64,000 nt of DNA from an uncultured Rhodospirillaceae bacterium (GTDB lineage Bacteria > Pseudomonadota > Alphaproteobacteria > Rhodospirillales > Magnetospirillaceae), in contig CAJANL010000043.1 in assembly GCA_903941105.1 (NCBI GenBank), positions 1 to 64,000 of the forward strand, read 5' to 3'. Of this stretch, positions 56,179 through 62,600 are shown in pieces. A model generated the notes under the pieces. It did not search any database and was not told the origin of the DNA. It saw nothing but the letters and a program-made list of their open reading frames with translations. Position numbers and translations under genes: made by a program. Every line of letters starts with the position of its first letter. Within the stretch, counting starts at the first letter, position 1.

Positions 56179-56559
56179 ATGGCGTTGCAATGGACCGAGG
56201 AGATGAGTGTCGGAGTCGCGGCGCTCGACCAGGACCACAAGGAATTGATCGCGCTGATCAATGCGATTGCCGAGTCGGGGCCATCCTTCGCCGAGGTGTT
56301 CAGTCGCCTGCTCGATTATGTCGGCGGCCACCTCGACCGCGAGGAGGCCTATCTCGACAGTATCGGCTACCCCGACTATGACAACCACACCTCGGCGCAC
56401 GACGCCCTGACCGCCCGCATGGCCACCCTGATGCGCGACCATGCCGACGATGCCCTGGCCCGCGTCGATCAGGACATCGCCGAGTTCCTCTACGATTGGC
56501 TGAAGACCCACATCATGATCGAGGACAAGAAATACGCCACCTTCGCGGCGGGGAAATAG
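56179..56559 (+). CDS. Bacteriohemerythrin
   Basis: The 126-residue single-domain protein has the full diiron ligand set: H20 (LDQDHKELI), H51 and E55 (GGHLDREEAYL), H70 and H74 (NHTSAHDAL), H111 and D116 (THIMIEDKK). It binds O2 reversibly and may store, carry or sense it. It follows the MoxR gene by 12 bases with GGGGGAAG before the ATG, so they are probably cotranscribed. The 41161 gene product ends in a related domain. Confidence 0.95.
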   Translation: MALQWTEEMSVGVAALDQDHKELIALINAIAESGPSFAEVFSRLLDYVGGHLDREEAYLDSIGYPDYDNHTSAHDALTARMATLMRDHADDALARVDQDIAEFLYDWLKTHIMIEDKKYATFAAGK

Positions 56560-56576
56560 ACTCCGGTCGCTTCACA

Positions 56577-57000
56577 TCACCCCGCCTTCGGCTTTATGAC
56601 ATCGGCAAACCCATGAAAGGCCCGACTTGACCCAGGGCTGATAACAGGCGGTCCTTATCCTGTCTGTGTCGGCGACGAGGGCATGCCAAGCGACGCAGCC
56701 GGCCTCGACGATGCGGTTCGGTCGGGCCAGACGGCGAGCGAAGGGATGCGCTCGACCAGGGTGCATTCGGGGGAATGGGGCGGCAGCGGCACGCGGGTGA
56801 CATTTTTTTTGGGCGTTGCTGTCCTGCCAACCGGCTCCGTCGAGGACCATTACGGCGTGCTCGTCGGGGGCCGGTGTTTTTGGCGAATTTCGCCAGGAAC
56901 AGCGCCATGGTGCGGGAGGAGACTTCGGGAAGAATTAGAGCGAAGCCTTGGCCGGTGGCGGGTTGAACGGCGCCAAAGATAACCATTCGCCTTCGTTCCC
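56577..57000 (-). pseudogene. IS630-family transposase remnant, frameshifted
   Basis: The reverse strand holds the 3' part of an IS630-type DDE transposase in three frames: MVIFGAVQPATGQGFALILP then EVSSRTMALFLAKFA; next DEHAVMVLDGAGWQ with the second catalytic Asp; then NVTRVPLPPHSPECTLVERI with the catalytic Glu. At least two frameshifts and stops break it, and the N-terminal half and first Asp are missing. I could not define the insertion-sequence ends. It lies just outside the tRNA-linked island, beyond its left repeat. Confidence 0.8.
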
Positions 57001-57041
57001 GTACAGCCGGCTTCGGAGTATGGGGGCAGTATGGGTAGAAA

Positions 57042-57071
57042 CGAAAAACCGCCCTCAAAGGGGCGGTTTCG
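57042..57071. terminator. Hairpin with T-tract near the left end of the island
   Basis: AAACCGCCC pairs with GGGCGGTTT around TCAAAG. Read on the minus strand the right arm continues into TTTTTCG, giving a rho-independent form. It lies seven bases outside the left 19-bp repeat and could stop transcription leaving the island leftwards. Confidence 0.65.
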
Positions 57072-57077
57072 CTAGGA

Positions 57078-57096
57078 AATGGCGGAGAGGGTGGGA
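57078..57096. repeat. Left attachment-site repeat (partial tRNA-Ser 3' end)
   Basis: AATGGCGGAGAGGGTGGGA is identical to 61726-61744. It contains the CCA end and acceptor/T-arm part of tRNA-Ser on the minus strand, but the rest of the tRNA is absent. This is the duplicate left by site-specific integration. Confidence 0.88.
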
Positions 57097-57370
57097 GAAG
57101 AATACCAAACCCGCCAAACCCAAGATTTCCCGTCCTCGGAGCAGTTTCCGCCCCAGTCCGTGGCGGCCACTTTGTACCACTTCGCTGTCCAGTGCAATCT
57201 GAGGCGGGGCCGATGTGCAATTAATTGCATAACGCCCTCAGGCTTGGCCCCGTGTTCAGTAACTATTGACTGCCCGAATGCGGGTTAGCGGTATTGTCTA
57301 TATCAGGCCTCAGGGCCGGCGCCCGGTGCGAAAGCCAGTACGCCTTCCCGCCCTTACCATCCGATGGAAC
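57097..57370. other. Non-coding left flank inside the island
   Basis: About 270 bases between the left repeat and the nuclease stop hold no supported gene. Features seen: a TGTACCAC at 57173-57180 matching two copies near the other end; a perfect 14-bp palindrome TGCAATTAATTGCA at 57216-57229; and a possible TTGACT...TATTGT promoter-like pair near 57265-57300 with no gene after it on the plus strand. Confidence 0.5.
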
Positions 57371-58099
57371 CTAAGGCGATGACTGGCGCTTCCGCTTGGG
57401 TCTAATGGGTGGTGTTGGCGCGGGTGGCGTGGGTGGGGGTCGCAAGGGGGCGGCGGGATCACCGGCCATAAACACATGGTGAATTGTGAAGGGAGCGGGG
57501 TCGGCTCCCCGACGATGGGTTGTTTCCCTAATGCGAGCATCTGCTGGTCGGCTAGCAGATGGCTGAAATTGACCGGGAATACCCATGCCCAGGTCGGTAT
57601 GGTGCGTTGTGATGTTGGCCTCCACGCCAGTAATAGCGCTGGTGAGATTGCCGTCGAGTACGAAGGCGAGCATGCCCCCAAACCGGACTAAGCGCGCGTA
57701 CTGTCCGCGAATGAAGCGGAACATCCCAAACCGAACGTATTCAGAACTGTACGCCCGTACGGCGCCACCGTAGTCCCGGACATTCAACCTCTTACATTCT
57801 AGGCAAAAATAAATGTCTTCGCGGGGGGCCATGGGAGAAAAAGTAATGTCCATCCGTCCCTGATCTTCGCCAGCGGCCGGATCCAACTCGACTTGTTGGC
57901 TGTCGATTCGTAGCGGCAGATCACGAAGTGATCGGGACTTTCGTAATGCGATGCATAAATCTTCTGATACCTTGTCCTCAAGCTCATTGCCAGCCGGCGA
58001 AGGCATGGCATGCCACGCATCGACGACTATCCCTATGATGTCCGGGACCAAGGTCTCTAGGAAATCGACCCAATCCTCAACGGAGCCCGAGTGCGTCAT
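57371..58099 (-). CDS. Putative PD-(D/E)XK-fold restriction nuclease
   Basis: The 242-residue protein matches no family I know by name. Residues 35-105 show the layout of a PD-(D/E)XK nuclease: an acidic helix (GNELEDKVSEDLC), an Asp in GRMDITFSP (near 84), and E-x-K in FCLECKRLNV (101-103). A conserved-looking core follows (YVRFGMFRFIRGQYARLVRF, then GGMLAFVLDG) and a Pro-rich basic tail from about 215. Its ATG overlaps the methyltransferase stop (ATGA), so it is translationally coupled to it. It is probably the cutting partner of that enzyme. Activity is inference. Confidence 0.68.
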   Translation of the reverse strand: MTHSGSVEDWVDFLETLVPDIIGIVVDAWHAMPSPAGNELEDKVSEDLCIALRKSRSLRDLPLRIDSQQVELDPAAGEDQGRMDITFSPMAPREDIYFCLECKRLNVRDYGGAVRAYSSEYVRFGMFRFIRGQYARLVRFGGMLAFVLDGNLTSAITGVEANITTHHTDLGMGIPGQFQPSASRPADARIRETTHRRGADPAPFTIHHVFMAGDPAAPLRPPPTPPAPTPPIRPKRKRQSSP

Positions 58100-61000
58100 G
58101 AGCTCTCCTTGGAGGAGCTCATAAGAATCGAATTGGCAATCGAATCCGCGTCGTTGAGTGCGGCTGTCTGGGTCCAGTACCTCCGGCCAATGGGCCTCAC
58201 CAAATACAGTCTTGAGCCCTCAAATAACATAACGCCACGCGTGACGTTAATGGTGGCTCCCTGCTTGCGAACGGCCAATTGACGGATATCCCTGAGAAGG
58301 GACAGCAGTTGCTTGCCCGGCGCAGGAAATGGTTCGTTGACCCGATCGCGCTCCACCTTTTCTAGAACAGCAATTCCAACGCCGAGCAGCTCTGAACCTT
58401 CTGCGTACCCTCGAACGGCAAAGGCTCCCTGTTTTGCCCATCCGTTCAACGTGGAACATAACCGCTCAATATATCTACTTTGTTCCAAACGCGATGCGGG
58501 AGCAATGGTTGGCACCAAGGGACGCGCCCTAGTCGGCCTCGTGCTCCCAATAATTATCTTTGCTGTATCTTCGATTAAAGCTCCTTCAGTCTCGATGATA
58601 TCAAAATACTCATTTATGAGCGGCGCTATTTTACAGTCGGCTGCCTGAATAATTGCATCTCTATCAGCAAAATCGACGCTTGCGGCGGCAGATTCCTTCC
58701 GAACAATACTGGCGACTTCGCTGACGATCTCATGCGCCCGTCGAGGGTCCGGTTGTTGTTCAGGCAGAGGAAACGGGAGCCGCACCACCTCCTCGACATG
58801 GACTTCTTGGCGGCTAATTCCCCAGTTCGAGGATGTGTGGAACAAAAAATAGCGAGCGAGGTTGCTGCGAAGATATGCAGCCAAGAATGCCAGCAATTCG
58901 TTATCTTCCGTTGGGCCATGAATTCCCCGGAGTGCATGTCTGAAAGAGACGTCAAAATCTGCAAAGGCGACGCTTGAGTACCCTTTAGAAACGAGAACGT
59001 GTGGTGCCCTAAAAACTGTCGTATTTTTATTTGACCGCTTTCTTACGGTTACCTTTCCACCGGGTATGGAGGCGCAATCTCTCCTCAGCAAAAAAAGGTC
59101 AATATTCTTGCTTTTCGCTTCAATAAACTCCTCCGATGGGAGGGTAAGCTCGACAGCCTCGTCAGCATCATCGCTTTCCCCCAAAGGCTGGAACCCTTCG
59201 GACATAATCCAACGCTTGGTGCCTGAGTGATCTCGCGGCTGGCGAATGATATCTCTTAGCCGTGGGTACAGCCCCAAGCGGTCAAGCAGACGCCAATCGC
59301 GTGGGGTTGCCCAGAATCGCTGCTTCCACAGTTGAGGGGCATCTGGTCCATCGAGGTCTTTAAGGAGGGAGCCGATGGTGAGCGAGGTACGGTCTTGCGG
59401 CGCAACGGTGATCACCTCCGCTTTGGTCACCGTCCAGTCAGCCTTTGGCCCCCAATATTCGATTCGATGGGCGTCCCCTTCGGGAGCTTCCCTGCGATAA
59501 CTGACGACAACGGCCGGGTGGCCTGCCTTTTCAAATAAGAAACGTTGGAAGTCCGCGAGATTAAGCACTCGTTCAATGGTGTGCGCTTTGAGCCACACCT
59601 TCTGAAACTCAAGGGCCCTCTGGCTGTGATTGAATAGCACTCCATGTGGGAGAACAAAGCACACGCGGCCATCTTCTACGACGTGCCGAGCTGCCTTCCA
59701 GACAAACGCTGCGGCAATCTGTTTATCGGGCAGGGGAAGTTCCTGTCTAGCGCACCAAATCCCGGCCGGCGACTCATCTGCTGCAATGCTTCCCCATGGA
59801 GGATTGCCTATGACAAGCGAAAACGCCCCGGAAATTTCCTCGGAGGCTTCAAAGAAGTCCATGCATCGAATGTTGCCTTCGCCCCCCTCTTCGGCAGGGG
59901 CGACTAACCGGGGAAGCGCTTTGCCCTTTCTTTGAAGGGCCTGGATATCTCGCGGCAAGAGTTTATCCAGGTAAGCAAGGTAAAGGCTAAAGGCTGTTAT
60001 GCGGCAAGCTGTGAGGCTTACGTCTACGCCAAAAAGGCTTTCCCGGAGAAGGCGCATCAGCTCCGTCGCGGCTTGGTCGTTCGGTGCGGCAGGGTTAGCC
60101 TGCTTCCATTCCTCGGCTAAACGATTAAATAAACCTACCAGAAAAATTCCAGAGCCACATGATGGGTCAAGGAAGCGCTTCCCGAGCAGGGAATCGCAGC
60201 CCTCAAGAGCTGAATCAAGGACAATTTCTGCAAGGAAGCGGGGGGTATAAAACGCTCCTTTTTCTTTATCAGCATCCTTGAGAAACCGTTCGTATATGGC
60301 ACTTATGGTCTCAATTGGGATAAATTTAAAATCATAAGGCCAAAAAGTTGTTTGCCCGGTCAGAACCTGTGTGCCATGAAAGAAATCGCACAATGTGGCT
60401 ATGTGCCCATCGCAGACCTTTTCTCTTTCGAGATCAAGATCGTCGCTGAATAGATCGCCATTGAAATCTTGGCGAAGCTTGGCGAAAAGTAGATAGAGTG
60501 CTTCCTTCGCCTTTTCTACAGGAAGTCCAAGCATGTCCCGTAGGTGCAAAATACCATCAAGTCCATTTTCTTTGAGATAGCTTTCTACAATGACCTCCCG
60601 GTCAAACAAATAGCAAGTAAACACAAGTCGGCAAAGAAGAGGGTCCAATTCCTCTTCATTGAGTTTGGTGCGGGTATCTGCAAGATTATCGAGAAGGTAA
60701 CGATCGACCCGTTGGTTGGGGTCAAAAGATTTCTGATGCCTACCAAAAAATTCACCCGATTCTACCGAAAAGATGAATTCCCCGAGCTTGTCAGCTGCGC
60801 GCTCTAAAGTTTCCACAAGGCTTGGGTGCTTGTTTTCCCCAGGAGTCGCAGGCGACGGGCATGCCATGCCGGAGTAAATTTGCACGTCCTGTCCCGTCAC
60901 GACGACGAGCAGAGAGGCGCCACCGTGATTCCAGAACTGCCGATGCAATTCCGCAATCGCTTGAGGTGTAGTTTGCTCGACAAGCTTAAAGTAGGCGAGC

Positions 61001-61176
61001 GGGGTTTGGTCGGCGCACAGCACCCCGTCAACCGCAAGAGTATCGAAGGCGCGCCTAAGGAGATGGGCCTGCGCGGTGGATGAGGATATCTCTTCCTTGC
61101 TCGTAAAGAGGCTCGGCGGAAGCCGGCCTTCTAGCCCGAACTCTGTCCGCCAGTCGCTTACCGGTGCCGTGGGCAT
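58096..61176 (-). CDS. Large N6-adenine DNA methyltransferase (Eco57I/PglX-like)
   Basis: The ATG at 61176 has AAGGA six bases upstream; in-frame TTG and GTG codons earlier are less likely. The 1026-residue protein has a 290-residue N-terminal region, FIPIETISAIYERFL (about 285-299), then AFYTPRFLAEIVLD (motif X, 308-321), motif I FLDPSCGSGIFLVG (335-348) and motif IV VIGNPPWGS (455-463), the adenine N6 signature. About 450 residues after it should hold target recognition. I see no nuclease motif at the N-terminus, so it is not an obvious single-chain IIG enzyme. It belongs to restriction, BREX or related defence systems; which one is unclear. Confidence 0.88.
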   Translation of the reverse strand: MPTAPVSDWRTEFGLEGRLPPSLFTSKEEISSSTAQAHLLRRAFDTLAVDGVLCADQTPLAYFKLVEQTTPQAIAELHRQFWNHGGASLLVVVTGQDVQIYSGMACPSPATPGENKHPSLVETLERAADKLGEFIFSVESGEFFGRHQKSFDPNQRVDRYLLDNLADTRTKLNEEELDPLLCRLVFTCYLFDREVIVESYLKENGLDGILHLRDMLGLPVEKAKEALYLLFAKLRQDFNGDLFSDDLDLEREKVCDGHIATLCDFFHGTQVLTGQTTFWPYDFKFIPIETISAIYERFLKDADKEKGAFYTPRFLAEIVLDSALEGCDSLLGKRFLDPSCGSGIFLVGLFNRLAEEWKQANPAAPNDQAATELMRLLRESLFGVDVSLTACRITAFSLYLAYLDKLLPRDIQALQRKGKALPRLVAPAEEGGEGNIRCMDFFEASEEISGAFSLVIGNPPWGSIAADESPAGIWCARQELPLPDKQIAAAFVWKAARHVVEDGRVCFVLPHGVLFNHSQRALEFQKVWLKAHTIERVLNLADFQRFLFEKAGHPAVVVSYRREAPEGDAHRIEYWGPKADWTVTKAEVITVAPQDRTSLTIGSLLKDLDGPDAPQLWKQRFWATPRDWRLLDRLGLYPRLRDIIRQPRDHSGTKRWIMSEGFQPLGESDDADEAVELTLPSEEFIEAKSKNIDLFLLRRDCASIPGGKVTVRKRSNKNTTVFRAPHVLVSKGYSSVAFADFDVSFRHALRGIHGPTEDNELLAFLAAYLRSNLARYFLFHTSSNWGISRQEVHVEEVVRLPFPLPEQQPDPRRAHEIVSEVASIVRKESAAASVDFADRDAIIQAADCKIAPLINEYFDIIETEGALIEDTAKIIIGSTRPTRARPLVPTIAPASRLEQSRYIERLCSTLNGWAKQGAFAVRGYAEGSELLGVGIAVLEKVERDRVNEPFPAPGKQLLSLLRDIRQLAVRKQGATINVTRGVMLFEGSRLYLVRPIGRRYWTQTAALNDADSIANSILMSSSKESS

Positions 61177-61221
61177 CGTCCGTCCTTCAAACACATGCAA
61201 ATCGCGCCGTCTTGTGAGCTC

Positions 61222-61419
61222 TCAGCCATTCGTTTCCCTTGCCCTGCGCCTCTCAAGCTTTTCGACAGCTGCTTCTAGAAGCCAGTTATTCCGGGAAGTG
61301 GGGATTTGACGCTGGTCGCAGGCCAGATCTATCTGGGCCACAAGCTCTTCAGGGAGCCGAATCGTCACGGCGATACGCTTTGAACAGCTTTCTTTTCGCC
61401 TCGCCACTAGCGCACCCAT
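61222..61419 (-). CDS. Ribbon-helix-helix regulator
   Basis: From the ATG at 61419 the product is 65 residues (a GTG at 61431 adds four). The segment SKRIAVTIRLPEELVAQIDL followed by a long helix is the Arc/MetJ-type ribbon-helix-helix DNA-binding fold. It lies 45 bases upstream of the methyltransferase start on the same strand. It probably controls the module, as small regulators do in restriction-modification operons. Upstream are two similar short sites, GTTGACGTCAC and ATTGACTCAAC (61432-61475), that might be its operator. Confidence 0.75.
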   Translation of the reverse strand: MGALVARRKESCSKRIAVTIRLPEELVAQIDLACDQRQIPTSRNNWLLEAAVEKLERRRARETNG

Positions 61420-61459
61420 TAGTCGATTCACGTTGACGTCACAATGATGGCAGATTGAC

Positions 61460-61636
61460 TCAACTCAGAAAATCGAAATTCACTTCGATGCAGATGGGGT
61501 CTGACGCTCGTTCAGAACGTATCTGGTCCGGGGCATCAATGCACCGCAGTCGGCGGGTGAAGGTGGCGCACACCCGGCGTCGGAACTTGTAGACCCCTGA
61601 GGCTTTCTGGCGCTGCACCAAGCTCGCTCCAAACAT
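61460..61636 (-). pseudogene. Tyrosine integrase N-terminal remnant
   Basis: From the ATG at 61636 the reverse strand reads MFGASLVQRQKASGVYKFRR, then RV and unrelated sequence to a stop at 61460. The first 22 residues match the common start of phage-type integrases (a SLVQRK-SGVYYFRRRVP pattern). The catalytic C-terminal domain is wholly missing. Its place 90 bases inside the tRNA-Ser repeat is just where an island integrase belongs. Only a short match supports this. Confidence 0.62.
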
Positions 61637-61640
61637 GGCT

Positions 61641-61663
61641 TGTGTACCACCCCTGTGTACCAC
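61641..61663. repeat. Paired 10-bp direct repeats beside the integrase remnant, possible arm sites
   Basis: TGTGTACCAC occurs at 61641-61650 and again at 61654-61663, three bases apart, immediately upstream of the integrase start. The core TGTACCAC also occurs at 57173-57180 inside the left end. Sites placed inside both ends fit integrase arm-type binding sites. Confidence 0.5.
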
Positions 61664-61725
61664 TGGGGCGGTCACGAAGCCATGATTTGCTTGGTGTTCG
61701 TGGATTCCTGCGCTGTTGGCGAAGG

Positions 61726-61744
61726 AATGGCGGAGAGGGTGGGA
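61726..61744. repeat. Right attachment-site repeat within tRNA-Ser
   Basis: AATGGCGGAGAGGGTGGGA; bases 61728-61744 are the last 17 bases of the tRNA-Ser gene on the minus strand. Identical to 57078-57096. Confidence 0.88.
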
Positions 61745-61817
61745 TTCGAACCCACGGAACCCTTGCAGGTTCTCCGGTTTTCGAGACCGGCCCATTCGAC
61801 CGCTCTGGCACCTCTCC
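61728..61817 (-). tRNA. tRNA-Ser (anticodon CGA)
   Basis: The reverse strand from 61817 begins GGAGAGGTGCCAGAGCGG and ends CCTCTCCGCCA, so the acceptor stem pairs perfectly and CCA is encoded. The anticodon arm is CCGGT-CTCGAAA-ACCGG, giving anticodon CGA, which reads UCG. A long variable arm makes it a 90-base class II serine tRNA. The T-loop GGTTCGAATCC is standard. It is the integration target of the adjacent island and remains whole. Confidence 0.97.
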
Positions 61818-61926
61818 GCAGAGATGACTTTCCCCCGGTCGGGTGGGGAGGCGCGGAAATTAGCGCAAAGGCCCGGGCTGTGCAACCCGAATTGCCGAGA
61901 ACCAACCGCCTTCGTCGCACGCGCCG

Positions 61927-61954
61927 GGGAAGGCGGGCGGAATGCCCGCGTTCC
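61927..61954. terminator. Hairpin downstream of infC
   Basis: GCGGGC pairs with GCCCGC around GGAAT, and the stem extends imperfectly through GGGGAAG/GTTCCC. It lies between infC and tRNA-Ser on the infC exit side. No strong T-run. Confidence 0.5.
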
Positions 61955-61981
61955 CTTGCCCTTCGGTGGGTGACTGGCCGC

Positions 61982-62503
61982 TCAGCGCGGCGCGATCACC
62001 ATCACCATCTGGCGGCCTTCCATCTTGGGCAGTTGCTCGACCTTGCCGAGGTCCTCAAGCTCCGTGCGCACCCGCTCCAGCACCTTGAAGCCAAGGTCCT
62101 GGTGGGCCAGTTCACGGCCACGAAAGCGCAGGGTCACCTTGACCTTGTCGCCCTCGCCGAGGAATTTGCGCATGGCCCGCATCTTGACGTCGTAATCGTT
62201 GTCGTCGATGTTCGGACGCAGCTTGATTTCCTTGACCTCGATGACCTTCTGCTTCTTCCGGGCCTCGTTCTTCTTCTTCTGGGCCTCGAATTTGAATTTG
62301 CCGTAGTCGAGGATCTTGCAAACCGGCGGATCGGCGTTGGGCGACACCTCGACCAAGTCCAGCCCGGCCTCCTCGGCCATGACCAGCCCCTCTCGCAAGG
62401 TAACGACTCCGATCATTTCGCCCTCGGGTCCAACCAATCGGATGGAGCGGGCATCGATTTCCCGGTTGACGCGCGGGCCCTCGTTCTTGGGCGGCGTCTG
62501 CAT
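61982..62503 (-). CDS. infC: Translation initiation factor IF-3
   Basis: IF-3 keeps ribosomal subunits apart and checks start codons. The 173-residue protein has the N-domain pattern [57 protein letters not shown], and the C-domain [19 protein letters not shown]. It begins with an ordinary ATG at 62503, unlike the rare AUU start used in enterobacteria, and no clear ribosome site precedes it. It follows thrS by about 100 bases in the common thrS-infC order; rpmI and rplT do not follow. Confidence 0.96.
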   Translation of the reverse strand: MQTPPKNEGPRVNREIDARSIRLVGPEGEMIGVVTLREGLVMAEEAGLDLVEVSPNADPPVCKILDYGKFKFEAQKKKNEARKKQKVIEVKEIKLRPNIDDNDYDVKMRAMRKFLGEGDKVKVTLRFRGRELAHQDLGFKVLERVRTELEDLGKVEQLPKMEGRQMVMVIAPR

Positions 62504-62600
62504 AGGCGGTCTGGCTATTTAACAATCTCCATCATTCGAGCGATCGGCTAGTCGGCGCATTGGGCGCCGACCGGTTTTGAATATGAAAGCTCCCCCGCCA

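Larger units (their letters stand above)
57078..61744. mobile_element. tRNA-Ser-integrated genomic island carrying a methyltransferase/nuclease module
   Basis: About 4.67 kb bounded by 19-bp direct repeats, AATGGCGGAGAGGGTGGGA. The right copy is the 3' end of an intact tRNA-Ser(CGA) gene, the classic target of tyrosine integrases. Base composition inside is visibly more AT-rich than the flanks. Contents from the tRNA inward: an integrase N-terminal remnant, a ribbon-helix-helix regulator, an N6-adenine DNA methyltransferase and a PD-(D/E)XK-like nuclease. With the integrase decayed the island is probably no longer self-mobile. Confidence 0.85.

Noticed and set aside
56594-57220. Minus-strand frame of 208 codons as an intact gene
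   Set aside because: It is a chance fusion of a short transposase stretch with frameshifted sequence and the att/hairpin region.
61460-61885. Minus-strand frame of 141 codons across the tRNA
   Set aside because: It reads through the tRNA-Ser gene; only the part from 61636 down resembles protein (integrase start).
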